A DNA stretch of 43,045 bases from Cryobacterium glaciale (GTDB taxonomy: Bacteria > Actinomycetota > Actinomycetes > Actinomycetales > Microbacteriaceae), in contig NZ_SOEY01000012.1 in assembly GCF_004402535.1 (NCBI RefSeq), forward strand, positions 1 through 43,045. The letters run 5' to 3'. Both the position numbers and the translations under genes were made by a program. Numbering within the stretch: the first letter of the stretch is position 1; each line of letters begins with the position of its first letter. The notes under the pieces were generated by a model. It searched no databases. It saw only the letters and a program-made list of their open reading frames with translations, and was not told where the DNA came from. Shown here piece after piece: positions 1-8,366 of the stretch.

Positions 1-139
1 TCCGCCGTCGTGAACCCTGAACTAATAGACATTTCCCTGCCTCCTACTGATCATGAACTGACTCACAACCAGCCTGACGCAGAGGGTACGCGGGAGATCG
101 GTTCTGGCCACAACTCCAGCGCAACCCGCCACGCTGGAC

Positions 140-183
140 TTGCGCCAGTGCGCCCGAGTTCCGCCTCCCGCGCACTGGCGCAA
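140..183. repeat. 14-bp perfect inverted repeat with 16-nt loop
   Basis: The left arm TTGCGCCAGTGCGC (140-153) is the exact reverse complement of the right arm at 170-183. A 16-base spacer separates them. No T-tract follows on either strand, so it is not a classical intrinsic terminator. It could be a terminator of the T-less kind, a regulatory hairpin, or the remnant of a mobile-element end. Confidence 0.6.
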
Positions 184-342
184 CTCGCGCGCCTCGCGAA
201 AGCGGCCCGCGACGAGCTCCCGACCGCTCGGTCAAGGCCGCGCAGGGCCTCACCGGGCGCAGTAGCCTGCCCCACTCGCCCGACCCCGAAGCCTCGTGAG
301 CGCAGGCAGCCTCGCCCCCTAGTTCCGGACTGCTACGTTTGC

Positions 343-348
343 TACACT
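343..348 (+). promoter_or_regulatory. Candidate -10 element for the antitoxin gene, giving a leaderless mRNA
   Basis: TACACT lies six bases before the ATG at 355. That spacing puts the expected transcription start at or next to the A of the start codon, so the mRNA would be leaderless. No ribosome-binding site can be seen upstream of the ATG, which agrees. Leaderless genes are common in actinobacteria. No good -35 is visible. Confidence 0.4.
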
Positions 349-354
349 CGCGGC

Positions 355-606
355 ATGAGAACAATCGCTCATCGTGACCTACGCAACAACAGTGCCGAGG
401 TGCTCCGCGCCGTGCGGGATGGCGAGACTCTCCAGATCACCAATCACGGCGAGGTCGTCGCCGTGCTGTCCCCACCGCCCGTCGCAGCACTCGGCGGCAT
501 ACGACACCGGGCGCCCCTGATCCGCGGCGGCTTTTCCAACATGCCGCTCTTCACTGTCGCCGTGAGTACCGAGTCCGCCCTGGACGAGTTGCGCGCCGAA
601 CGTTGA
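355..606 (+). CDS. Type II antitoxin, Phd/YefM-like (VapB partner)
   Basis: An 83-residue protein beginning MRTIAHRDLRNNSAEVLRAV, followed by a GETLQITNHGEVVAVLSP segment. This is the N-terminal DNA-binding fold of Phd/YefM-family antitoxins, which hold a partner toxin inactive and repress their own promoter. The ATG at 355 was chosen because homology begins exactly there and a -10-like element lies just upstream; the longer open frame from position 10 has no protein-like content before it. The stop codon overlaps the TTG start of the toxin gene (TTGA), so the two are probably translated together. Family assignment is from recognised motifs; pairing is from context. Confidence 0.85.
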   Translation: MRTIAHRDLRNNSAEVLRAVRDGETLQITNHGEVVAVLSPPPVAALGGIRHRAPLIRGGFSNMPLFTVAVSTESALDELRAER

Positions 607-1004
607 TCACCTACTTGGATACCTCTGCCGTCGCCAAGCTCCTCGCCGACGAAGCCGAGACCAGCGCGCTCCGGGCGCATCTCGACAACAAAGTCGCCGG
701 CGGGGACGCCGATCTGGTCTCGGCATGTCTTTTGGAAACCGAATTGCGGCGCATGGCCACACGAACAGGAATACCGCAGACCGCGGTCACTGACGTGCTC
801 TCACGATTGGCCGTGCTGGATATGGACCGCAGCGTCTTCCGCGAAGCCGGGCTCCTCACGGGCGCCAGCTTGCGGAGCCTGGACGCCCTTCACATCGCCG
901 CGGCGCTCCAAGCAGGAGCGAACGAGTTCATCACGTACGATGCTCGCCAGCAGGAGGCAGCCGAGGCCGTCGGCCTGCTCGTGCACACCCCGGGACGAAC
1001 CTAG
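603..1004 (+). CDS. PIN-domain toxin, VapC-like ribonuclease
   Basis: A 133-residue PIN-domain protein. The N-terminus MITYLDTSAVAKLL carries the first acidic residue of the active site (D6). ETELRR near residue 47, LDALHIAAAL near 94-103 and FITYDARQ near 109-116 supply the other conserved acidic positions of VapC-type toxins, which are Mg-dependent RNases that often cut tRNA or rRNA. Translation starts at TTG 603, overlapping the antitoxin stop by four bases. All four acidic positions seem present, so the toxin looks intact. Its RNA target cannot be told from sequence. Confidence 0.87.
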   Translation: MITYLDTSAVAKLLADEAETSALRAHLDNKVAGGDADLVSACLLETELRRMATRTGIPQTAVTDVLSRLAVLDMDRSVFREAGLLTGASLRSLDALHIAAALQAGANEFITYDARQQEAAEAVGLLVHTPGRT

Positions 1005-1101
1005 CCTCTTTTCAGCGAGCTGCAGACCTTCAAGTGTGCGCCCTTCACCAGCGGATGCCTTAACCCAGCGTCGCGCAAACACCACCATAAAGCGGATGCC
1101 G

Positions 1102-1572
1102 TCAGCCAGCCTCGCCCGGCATGTTGACCATGCCCTCGAGCTCGGCCTCGCTCACCCGCACCATGCTGCCGAACAGCGTCCACTCCGGTGCACCAATGGT
1201 GTCGCCGACGATGCAGTTGCTCGCGCCGACGTCGACCAGGTCGGGATCACGATTGCCGTCGGAGGCCTCGACGTACACGAAATACGCGCCGTCCTCGCGC
1301 GCAGCAACGAACGAGCCGGCAAAGTCAGCGAAGGTCACCAGGCCGGGATCCCCCGGGTAGAACCCAATCGTCTGCGCCTTGCAGAGCGCGTAGGCATCGA
1401 TCGGTTCCAGCGGGCTGTCGGCCGTTCGCGCAGTCGGATCCGGCGTGATGGTGATGGTGGGAACCGGCGCGGCGCTCTCGGTCGCGTCCGGCGGCGCGGT
1501 CGTTGACACGCACCCCGTCAACACCAGCGCACACAGCGCCCCGGCCAGCAGTATTCGCGTAGGTTTCACCAC
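1102..1572 (-). CDS. Small secreted lipoprotein of unknown function
   Basis: A 156-residue protein with a lipoprotein signal peptide: a short basic start (MVKPTR), a hydrophobic stretch, then the lipobox LTGC with the modified cysteine at residue 21. A Thr/Pro/Ala-rich linker runs to about residue 55. The remaining ~100 residues form a soluble extracytoplasmic domain with two cysteines (C64, C119) that could pair. I do not recognise the domain. It stands alone between the toxin-antitoxin pair and a decayed GT gene and shows no clear link to the polysaccharide genes. Confidence 0.75.
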   Translation of the reverse strand: MVKPTRILLAGALCALVLTGCVSTTAPPDATESAAPVPTITITPDPTARTADSPLEPIDAYALCKAQTIGFYPGDPGLVTFADFAGSFVAAREDGAYFVYVEASDGNRDPDLVDVGASNCIVGDTIGAPEWTLFGSMVRVSEAELEGMVNMPGEAG

Positions 1573-1633
1573 GCCACCTTCTTTCAGCCACGGCCATGCA
1601 ACATCACTTCACGCACCTTCACAAGGTGGCGGT

Positions 1634-1890
1634 TCAGACCGGCTGCACCAGATCACGCAGCACGTCTTGCAGACCCAGGCCGAACCGGGAGTAGTCCCCC
1701 GCGAGCCAGCCGCGCACGATCGGCCGCACGCGCAGTAGCCGGGCCGCCGGCAGCGCGCTCCGCCGGGTCTCGTGCGCCAACTTCGCCTCGATCAGGGCCA
1801 ACACCGAAGCGGATGCCGCCGGCTCGCGCCAACAGCCGCGCGTTCCGAGCGGTGCGCGGTGCCTGCAGCCGTCCGAGGATCTGCACACGC
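1634..1890 (-). pseudogene. Remnant of the 3' end of a GT2 rhamnosyltransferase-like gene
   Basis: The last ~55 codons before the stop at 1634 read like the C-terminus of a GT2 glycosyltransferase, ending GLGLQDVLRDLVQPV. The intact GT2 at 13229-14227 ends SQGWLDMFRDVLQPI with similar spacing to an upstream RLLR..P..R motif. Just upstream, a different reading frame gives GRLQAPRTARNARLLARA, which also resembles the C-terminal helical part of such enzymes. A frameshift therefore lies near 1810. No GT-A catalytic domain remains; beyond 1896 the DNA belongs to the next gene. It looks like a truncated, frameshifted relic of an earlier gene content. Confidence 0.6.
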
Positions 1891-1895
1891 TGCAG

Positions 1896-3965
1896 CTACT
1901 GGATCGATGCCGAAGGTGTAAGTCGATCGGCGAATAGCTCAAACGCTCGCGACTCCGGGGGAACATCAACCCGCAGGGCCGAACAGCTCAATATTTCGGT
2001 CAACCCGGTACTGCCATCGTTGGGTTCATCCCTAATGTCGAGCTGAACAACTCCCGGGGCCTCAGCATAGAACGGCACACGCTGCTCCTGTGCCGCTGGA
2101 TCCAGCGGCACATAGCCGTAGGCGTCGCCAGCAACGTTGATATTGTTTCGGATCATCGAAAATGCTCGTGCGTTGTTTCCGGGGCCCCGATATTCGAGGT
2201 GCACCTCGAAGAGGCCCGGCTGATCAACAGACACGCGCACAGCGTTTGAACCGTCCATTGCACAACTTGCCGGAGTCCAGTCAGCAGACTCGGAGAGCGA
2301 CCACAGCAGCGTCGAAGGAGAGCTTTCCTCAACCGTATAGCTCCGAAAAAGTTCGCGATAGAACCACCAGTTTGCGCTGAGGTTCCAGGTGATCCAGTCC
2401 GACACAATCGGGCTCGTTGTGATTACGCGTTGAGGGTGCTGTTCCATCGTGTCGATAAACATCAGACGCTGGCTGCCCAGAGCACCGATTACAGAATCCA
2501 CCGGCATACCGTTTGTCGAATGCTGCAAGGCACTGTAAAGCCCGAAATACTCCTCGACGACAATTGAGTTGGACGCGCCCTTCATCTCCAGATGATCTGC
2601 GTAGTCCTTTGAGAGGTATCCGCCGAGGTCATTTTGGAAATAGAAATCAGGATTCGCTGCCAGGGCCGTTTGAGTCCCGCGCCCACCCTTGAACAGCAGG
2701 GCCGATCCGCTTCCGAGTCCGAGAACGACAATAACTGCCATCGCCACTATTGCGAGGGAGTGCCTCCGAGCGGCCCGTCGAACTGTTAACCGACGAGACA
2801 GCAACCGCTCGGCATCGTAAATGGCGGCCGCGGAAAAAACAAATATTCCCCAGAACAGAAATGCCAGAAAGTATCCACCGATGTGACCGCCGATCGTTGC
2901 CGCGGCACCACCCAAGAAGAGGGCCGCCCCTAAGTACACGAGTAGCCAGTCGTCGAAACGCCGGGTAAAAACACCCCGAACGAATAGAGCCATCAAAACA
3001 AGCAGAGGGAATAGAACCACAGGGTCAGCAAGAACGACCAAGAAATCCGAGAGTCCGTAAACGTGACTTCCCGGCTGCCAAGGGCCGAAGTACCAGAATT
3101 GGTCACCACGCACGTCGGTGAAGTTGAAAGTTAGGTACTGAAGAAAATTTCCCCAGGTGGCAAGTGCGCCCAAGGATAGGTATGACAATGCGGCGGTCAA
3201 CCAGAGGACGGCGAGACCGCGTTTCGCAAATTTAATACGCGGTGACAGCAATAGCGCAATGGTAAGGAAGACGAGGAGGAGGGTTCCTGAGACCAGCCCA
3301 TAGTCGTTTGACCACAGTGCAATCGTCGCCCCAGCCGCCCCTCCAACCGATAGTGCCTTAACCCACCAACGCCAATTGCTGGCGTATGCCCCCAAGGCCA
3401 ATGCAGCGAGTGCGTAAGGCGCCAAAGCGCGAATTGGTCGCAGGCTGTTCCCTGGGGTACTCGCATAATCGATGACCATCGAGCAGGGAATACAGGGGTA
3501 TTGCGCACGGGATACCACTTCGATCGCCGCGAACAGGAGAAGCAATGCGGTTGAGGAAGCCAGGACGGCGGTCAGCCAGGACCGGCTTCGCAGCATCAGC
3601 ATCGAAGCCACCCCGGCACAAAATGAAAAAACCAGCAATCCCATGAAAGACGCCGCGAATTGCGATGCAGCGAGATTGGCACCAAGGAGCGTGAATAGGG
3701 GATAGAGGAGATAAAGTGGTCCGATTCCCAAGTATGGATAGAAATCCAACCCAGGCACCTCACCCGAAGCCAACCGATTCAACCCGCTAAAGGTTTGAAA
3801 AGCACCATCGATGTGAAAAGTTGGTACCAGGATTGAGGCCCTCCACGCTGCTACCGCTAGTAGCACAACGTCAAAAACCAGCAACCCGACAATAATTGCG
3901 AGCCTGGACTTGATTCCCTGAATCGACTGGATAACACGAAAGGTCTCTTGCTTAGACGATTTCAT
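1896..3965 (-). CDS. Large polytopic membrane protein, GT-C-like (689 aa)
   Basis: The first ~420 residues contain about ten hydrophobic membrane segments. The last ~250 residues are soluble and probably lie outside the membrane. An early extracytoplasmic loop reads FHIDGAFQTFSGLNRLASGE, then FYPYLGIGPLYLLYP. Loops of this kind, with an acidic residue after the first membrane helix, suggest a GT-C fold enzyme that takes sugars from polyprenyl-phosphate donors. The ATG at 3965 follows GAGAGAG and is preferred to an upstream TTG at 4025. The layout resembles the 1001-residue protein at 33809-36814. The family call is inferred from architecture; the substrate is unknown. Confidence 0.65.
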   Translation of the reverse strand: MKSSKQETFRVIQSIQGIKSRLAIIVGLLVFDVVLLAVAAWRASILVPTFHIDGAFQTFSGLNRLASGEVPGLDFYPYLGIGPLYLLYPLFTLLGANLAASQFAASFMGLLVFSFCAGVASMLMLRSRSWLTAVLASSTALLLLFAAIEVVSRAQYPCIPCSMVIDYASTPGNSLRPIRALAPYALAALALGAYASNWRWWVKALSVGGAAGATIALWSNDYGLVSGTLLLVFLTIALLLSPRIKFAKRGLAVLWLTAALSYLSLGALATWGNFLQYLTFNFTDVRGDQFWYFGPWQPGSHVYGLSDFLVVLADPVVLFPLLVLMALFVRGVFTRRFDDWLLVYLGAALFLGGAAATIGGHIGGYFLAFLFWGIFVFSAAAIYDAERLLSRRLTVRRAARRHSLAIVAMAVIVVLGLGSGSALLFKGGRGTQTALAANPDFYFQNDLGGYLSKDYADHLEMKGASNSIVVEEYFGLYSALQHSTNGMPVDSVIGALGSQRLMFIDTMEQHPQRVITTSPIVSDWITWNLSANWWFYRELFRSYTVEESSPSTLLWSLSESADWTPASCAMDGSNAVRVSVDQPGLFEVHLEYRGPGNNARAFSMIRNNINVAGDAYGYVPLDPAAQEQRVPFYAEAPGVVQLDIRDEPNDGSTGLTEILSCSALRVDVPPESRAFELFADRLTPSASIQ

Positions 3966-4063
3966 TGCTCTCTCGGTATTTTTAAAGCGGACAAACGGTA
4001 CTCCTAGCCTTAGCCGCTTCCGCAAGCGTTTAAATTCGGATCCACCGGAGCCAAATCAGCCCT

Positions 4064-4077
4064 GCCACCGAGGTGGC
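4064..4077 (-). terminator. Candidate hairpin terminator downstream of fcl
   Basis: GCCACC and GGTGGC form a perfect 6-bp stem separated by two bases, eight bases beyond the fcl stop and in the gap before the next minus-strand gene. There is no U-tract, so termination is uncertain. Confidence 0.3.
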
Positions 4078-4084
4078 GTACACG

Positions 4085-5074
4085 CTACTGGCGCACGCTA
4101 TCCAGATTGTCGCGATACCACTGAACTGTGGAGCGCAACCCGGCCTCGAGGTCAATCGCAGCGCTCCAGCCCGCTTCGGCCAGCTTCGAGACATCAAGGA
4201 GTTTCTGCGGTGTGCCGTCGGGCTTCGTCGTGTCCCATTCGGTCACACCACTGAAACCGACGACTTGGGCGACGGTCTCCGCAATCTCCCGAATTGTCAC
4301 ATCCTGGCCCGTCCCCACGTTGACCTGCTCGGGGCCATCGTAATGCTCCATGAGGTGCAGGCAGGCCGCTGCCATGTCGTCTACGTGCAGAAATTCACGT
4401 CGCGGCGTTCCGGTTCCCCAGTTCGTGACTGACGAAACGCCCGAAGAAACCGCATCGTCATACCGACGAATCAATGCCGGAAGAACGTGCGATCCCTTCA
4501 GAGAGAAGTTATCCCCTGGCCCGTAAAGGTTCGTCGGCATCGCCGAGATCCAGGGCAGGCCGAATTGGCGGCGCACTGCTTGAATCTGCAGAATGCCGGC
4601 AATTTTGGCGATCGCATAGGCGTCGTTGGTGGGTTCAAGGTGCCCGGTCAACAGGGAATCTTCCTTGATCGGCTGCGGTGCGAGTCGAGGGTAGATGCAG
4701 CTGGAACCGAGAAACAACAGCCTCTCCACTCCGTGCTTCACCGCAGCGTCGATAACATTTACCTGAATCCGCAGGTTGTCACTGAGGAAATCGACCGGGT
4801 ACGTGTCGTTGGCAAGGATCCCTCCTACCTTCGCCGCCGCGAGAACGACATAGAGCGGCTTAGTCTCAGCGAAGAACGCGAAGACCGCGTCCCGGTCCTT
4901 CAGATCCAGCTCAGCCGAGGACCGACCAATAAGATCGGTGAATCCCTCCGATTGCAGTCGTCTCCAAATCGCCGAGCCAACGAGCCCTCGGTGTCCGGCC
5001 ACGTAGAACGTGCTCGACCGTTCGAGTGCGCCCGGGGTGAAATTGACCGTATCGCGGGCCGCGATGTCAGTCAT
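4085..5074 (-). CDS. fcl: GDP-L-fucose synthase (GDP-4-keto-6-deoxymannose 3,5-epimerase/4-reductase)
   Basis: An extended SDR enzyme of 329 residues. The NADP-binding motif GHRGLVG lies at residues 27-33, GSSCIYP near 123-129 supplies the catalytic serine and the family signature, and the Y153xxxK157 pair follows in NDAYAIAKIAG. It converts GDP-4-keto-6-deoxy-D-mannose, made by the adjacent gmd, to GDP-L-fucose in the cytoplasm. The ATG at 5074 is two bases beyond the gmd stop (5077), so the two genes are almost certainly co-translated. An upstream start inside gmd (5119) would add 15 residues without homology. Length fits the family. Confidence 0.93.
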   Translation of the reverse strand: MTDIAARDTVNFTPGALERSSTFYVAGHRGLVGSAIWRRLQSEGFTDLIGRSSAELDLKDRDAVFAFFAETKPLYVVLAAAKVGGILANDTYPVDFLSDNLRIQVNVIDAAVKHGVERLLFLGSSCIYPRLAPQPIKEDSLLTGHLEPTNDAYAIAKIAGILQIQAVRRQFGLPWISAMPTNLYGPGDNFSLKGSHVLPALIRRYDDAVSSGVSSVTNWGTGTPRREFLHVDDMAAACLHLMEHYDGPEQVNVGTGQDVTIREIAETVAQVVGFSGVTEWDTTKPDGTPQKLLDVSKLAEAGWSAAIDLEAGLRSTVQWYRDNLDSVRQ

Positions 5075-5076
5075 TG

Positions 5077-6108
5077 CTACTTCGTGCCCCAGCTGGCGAG
5101 CTTGACCTGATCGATCCACTTGCCGCCAGCGTGAGACAGCACGGCAATGTCGGCGTCGACCATGATGCGGGCTAGTTCAGCGGTGTCGACGGTGGCCTTC
5201 CAGCCCAGCTTGTCTTCAGCGTGAGAGGCGTCGCCCACGAGGGCGTCGACCTCGGTGGGGCGCAGGTAGCGTTCGTCGAAGCGCACGTGCTTCTCCCAGT
5301 CCAGCCCCGCGTGCTCGAACGCGGTGGAGACGAAGTCGCGCACCGAGAAGTTGCCGCCGGTGGCGAGCACGAAGTCGTCGGGTTCGTCGGCCTGCAGCAT
5401 GCGCCACATGCCCTCCACGTATTCGGCGGCGTAGCCCCAGTCGCGAATGCTGTCGAGGTTGCCAAGATACACGTGGTTCTGCGTGCCGGCCTTGATCGCG
5501 GCGACGGCCCGGGTGATCTTGCGCGTTACGAAGGTCTCGCCGCGGCGCGGCGACTCGTGGTTGAACAGAATGCCGTTGACGGCGAACATGCCGTAGGCCT
5601 CGCGGTAGTTCTTAGTGATCCAGTAGCTATAGACCTTGGCTGCGCCGTAGGGCGAGCGCGGGTAGAACGGGGTGAGCTCGTTCTGCGGCGGCGGGGTGGC
5701 ACCGAACATCTCCGACGACGACGCCTGGTAGAACCGGCACTGAATGCCGGCCATGCGCACGGCCTCGAGCAGCCGAATGGTGCCCATGCCGGTGGTGTCG
5801 GCGGTGTGCTCGGGCTCGTCGAACGACACCCGCACGTGCGACTGCGCCGCCAGGTTGTAGACCTCGTCGGGCTTGATCTCCGCCAGCAGCGTGACCAGCC
5901 GCGAACCGTCGCTCAGGTCGCCGTAGTGCAGAAACAGCTTCGCGCCCTCGTCGTGCGGGTCCACATAGAGGTGATCGATGCGCGACGTGTTGAAAGTGGA
6001 TGCCCGGCGAATAAGCCCATGCACCTCATACCCCTTGGCAAGCAACAGCTCAGCCAGGTACGACCCGTCCTGTCCGGTGATGCCGGTAATGAAAGCACGC
6101 TTGGCCAT
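5077..6108 (-). CDS. gmd: GDP-mannose 4,6-dehydratase
   Basis: A 343-residue SDR dehydratase. It has the cofactor motif GITGQDG at residues 9-15, the RR loop [17 protein letters not shown] near 32-48 that binds cofactor across subunits in this family, the catalytic SSE at 131-133 and Y154xxxK158. [19 protein letters not shown] near 190 is the family's nucleotide-sugar-binding segment. It makes GDP-4-keto-6-deoxy-D-mannose from GDP-D-mannose; fcl lies two bases downstream. The gene is visibly richer in G and C at third positions than its neighbours, which suggests an older resident gene. Confidence 0.96.
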   Translation of the reverse strand: MAKRAFITGITGQDGSYLAELLLAKGYEVHGLIRRASTFNTSRIDHLYVDPHDEGAKLFLHYGDLSDGSRLVTLLAEIKPDEVYNLAAQSHVRVSFDEPEHTADTTGMGTIRLLEAVRMAGIQCRFYQASSSEMFGATPPPQNELTPFYPRSPYGAAKVYSYWITKNYREAYGMFAVNGILFNHESPRRGETFVTRKITRAVAAIKAGTQNHVYLGNLDSIRDWGYAAEYVEGMWRMLQADEPDDFVLATGGNFSVRDFVSTAFEHAGLDWEKHVRFDERYLRPTEVDALVGDASHAEDKLGWKATVDTAELARIMVDADIAVLSHAGGKWIDQVKLASWGTK

Positions 6109-6190
6109 GGAAGATCCCTACTGTCTGGCTTGAAGGGCATGACTCTGCACGCGGTGATCCGCTGCCAAGCCCCTAAGTAATCGAGCTTAC

Positions 6191-6208
6191 CCAGCAATCA
6201 CGTGCTGG
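6191..6208. repeat. Short inverted repeat between two dehydratase genes
   Basis: CCAGCA and TGCTGG flank a six-base loop, just beyond the stop of the minus-strand SDR gene (6217). It could act as a weak terminator or attenuator in front of gmd. No U-tract is present. Confidence 0.25.
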
Positions 6209-6216
6209 CTGCCCAG

Positions 6217-7197
6217 CTACTGACTCAACGACTGGATATCGGCATCGACCATGAGCGTGACCAGCTGGTCGAAGTTCACGCTCGGAGCCCAGCCGAGTGC
6301 CTTGAGGCGACTCGGATCGCCGACGAGTTCCTTGGGATCCGCCGGGCGGTAGAACGCCGGATCGATAACCACATGGCTGCTCGAATCAGTCACGCCGATG
6401 TGGGCGAACGCGGCCTCAACGAAGTCGCGCACACTGTGAGCAACACCGGTCGCCACGATGAAATCGTCTGCGTTGTCAGCCCGAGAAATGCGCACGAGAG
6501 CGTCGACGTAATCGGGGGCATAGCCCCAGTCGCGGAAGACATCGATGTTTCCCAACACCACATGATCGGAGAGACCCAGTGAGATGCGCGCGACTTCACG
6601 CGAGATCTTGCGGGCCACGAACGACTCCGGGCGCGTCGGCGATTCGTGATTGTAAAGAATCGCCGAACTCGCGAACATGCCGCGCTTGCGGTACACGCTG
6701 ATCATTTCGTGAGCAAACGACTTGGCCGCGCCATACGGTGTGACCGGGTCCCGCAGGGTTCGTTCTGTCTGCGGAACGTCGGTCGCATCTCCGAAGATCT
6801 CTGCGCTCGACGCCTGCACGAAACGCACGGATTGCCCGGTACGTTCGCCCAGCACCCACGCGGCCTGGAGAAGCCGCACCGGACCCACGCCGAGCACGTC
6901 GGCGGTCTCGGCCGGAAAGTCCCAGGATCGAGCCACCGAGGTGTTGCCGGCAAGGTTGAAGATGACGTTGGGGCGCACCTCGTCCATGAGATCAACGATG
7001 CCCAGCGGGTCGCTCAAATCGCAGGTGTGCGCGGTCACGCCTGGCACGTCCGTGATGAGACGGTCCGATCCTCCGGTGGAGTGGCACATGCCGTGCACAT
7101 TATGGCCCTCGGTGGCCAGCCGCTGCACGAGATACATCCCGTCCTGGCCATTCGCCCCGGTTACCAGGACTCGTTGCGTGTCATTTCGAGGCGTCAT
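6217..7197 (-). CDS. NAD-dependent sugar-nucleotide dehydratase/reductase, GDP-mannose dehydratase-like
   Basis: A 326-residue extended SDR related to gmd. It has GANGQDG at residues 14-20, S131 and E133 in SSAEIFG, Y155xxxK159 in TPYGAAKS, and a gmd-like NHESPTRPESFVARKISRE segment. The RR loop of true gmd is missing: after the second strand it reads MCHSTGGSDRL. Either it acts on a GDP-sugar with a different quaternary structure, or it is a related 4-reductase of the GDP-D-rhamnose type. The ATG at 7197 overlaps the TGA of the upstream GT (ATGA), marking tight coupling. Being a second gmd-like enzyme next to gmd, it probably serves a second 6-deoxyhexose, but this is inference. Confidence 0.8.
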   Translation of the reverse strand: MTPRNDTQRVLVTGANGQDGMYLVQRLATEGHNVHGMCHSTGGSDRLITDVPGVTAHTCDLSDPLGIVDLMDEVRPNVIFNLAGNTSVARSWDFPAETADVLGVGPVRLLQAAWVLGERTGQSVRFVQASSAEIFGDATDVPQTERTLRDPVTPYGAAKSFAHEMISVYRKRGMFASSAILYNHESPTRPESFVARKISREVARISLGLSDHVVLGNIDVFRDWGYAPDYVDALVRISRADNADDFIVATGVAHSVRDFVEAAFAHIGVTDSSSHVVIDPAFYRPADPKELVGDPSRLKALGWAPSVNFDQLVTLMVDADIQSLSQ

Positions 7198-8285
7198 GAG
7201 TTCTTTCTCTGGTGGGCCGCTCGATAGGCCTGAACATGAACGTCGCCACATTTCTCCCACGTGAACTTGGTCACCTGAATTAGGCCGGCTGTGGTGAGGT
7301 CCTGTCCCCGGTTCACTGCCTCGATGATTCCCGCGGCGATCGCCTCGGGATCGTAGGGATCGAATTGAACGGCTGCATCCCCCACGACCTCGGGAATTGA
7401 TCCAGCGTTCGATGCCGCTACCGGGCAGCCCGAGGCCATTGCCTCCAGCGGCGGCAGGCCGAAGCCCTCGTAGAGGCTCGGGAAGACTAACGCGGCAGCT
7501 GATCGATACAGCCGTAAAAGTTCCTGCTGCTCGACCAGTCCTCCGCGGTCGACCCAATCGGGGAGGTCGCCCAGGCCGTCGAGCCCTCCCCCGGTCAGCA
7601 CCAGGCGCAGATCCGGCAGCTGCTGGCGAGCAAGTTCCATGGCGGCGATCAAGCGCGCGTGGTTCTTGTGCGGCCAGCCACGTGCTGGGTATAGGACAAA
7701 GTTTTCCCGCGGGCCGACGTTGGGAACGAACTTTGCCGTATCCACGCCGAGGTGCGCAACGTGGATGCGGTCCGGGTCCAGGCCGAGACTGTCAACCATG
7801 CGTTCCTTGGCGAAGTGGCTGATCGTAACTACAGCATCCGCTCGCGCTGCGAAGCCCTCGTAGAAGCGACGCCGATAAAGCAGTTCCGGCCGGCTGAACA
7901 GGTGCGGCAATTCAAGGTGTTGCACGTCCAGCAAGGTCTGAACGGATGCCTGCGTGCGACTCGGAGTCGGCATGGGAACGGTAAAGGGATAGTGGACGAC
8001 ATCCGCATCCGCCATGCTGCGCCGAATCGAGTGCGTTCGCGCTGCGATCCGTGCGAGGCCAACGAGTCGCTCGCGGGTACTCAAGCCGACCCTGACTGAC
8101 TCGATGACGTGTTCGGCAATTCCGGCGCTGAACCCTCGAGCAGATGCCGGCAGGTAGGCTTTCGCCTCCACCGAATTTTGGTGGGCCAACTGCTCGGTGA
8201 GCGCGCTGGCATATGTTTCGCTTCCGCCCATGCCGCCGCGCACGAGCGTAAGCATGGACAGCGCGACGCGCAAGGACCCGATCAT
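7194..8285 (-). CDS. Glycosyltransferase family 4 (GT-B)
   Basis: A 363-residue GT-B enzyme. The glycine-rich N-terminal loop [11 protein letters not shown] near residues 16-26 and the C-terminal donor-site motif [14 protein letters not shown] (EX7E pattern) are typical of GT4 retaining transferases using sugar nucleotides such as GDP-mannose. Start at ATG 8285 was chosen because GGAG lies about nine bases upstream and the family N-terminus begins there; the frame is open further upstream to 8363. It overlaps the downstream SDR by four bases and follows a GT2 gene by 81 bases. Sugar specificity is unknown; the adjacent GDP-sugar genes suggest a GDP-deoxyhexose donor. Confidence 0.88.
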   Translation of the reverse strand: MIGSLRVALSMLTLVRGGMGGSETYASALTEQLAHQNSVEAKAYLPASARGFSAGIAEHVIESVRVGLSTRERLVGLARIAARTHSIRRSMADADVVHYPFTVPMPTPSRTQASVQTLLDVQHLELPHLFSRPELLYRRRFYEGFAARADAVVTISHFAKERMVDSLGLDPDRIHVAHLGVDTAKFVPNVGPRENFVLYPARGWPHKNHARLIAAMELARQQLPDLRLVLTGGGLDGLGDLPDWVDRGGLVEQQELLRLYRSAAALVFPSLYEGFGLPPLEAMASGCPVAASNAGSIPEVVGDAAVQFDPYDPEAIAAGIIEAVNRGQDLTTAGLIQVTKFTWEKCGDVHVQAYRAAHQRKNS

Positions 8286-8366
8286 GTGCTTCACTCCAAG
8301 ATTCACTAAACCAGCGGATGGCATGCTACGGACTGGCAAACGTTGACCGCAGCGCAGCGCCAAAAC

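Larger units (their letters stand above)
1..354. other. Non-coding left edge, no gene supported
   Basis: I see no credible gene here. An open frame continues from position 10 into the antitoxin gene, but its first 115 codons are arginine- and proline-rich low-complexity sequence that resembles no protein family I know. The stretch holds a long perfect inverted repeat (140-183) and, at its right end, a -10-like element for the antitoxin gene. The other strand also has open frames, as expected for GC-rich DNA, but none is recognisable. Confidence 0.6.

Noticed and set aside
10..354. N-terminal extension of the antitoxin frame from position 10
   Set aside because: Low-complexity Arg/Pro/Ala sequence with no family similarity; a -10-like element and the family N-terminus both point to 355.
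4487..5110. 207-codon plus-strand open frame opposite fcl
   Set aside because: It mirrors the fcl gene, whose motifs are unmistakable; long antisense frames are normal in GC-rich genes.
5221..6180. 319-codon plus-strand open frame opposite gmd
   Set aside because: Same reason: gmd has high third-position GC, which keeps stops out of the antisense frame. The translation has no recognisable motif.
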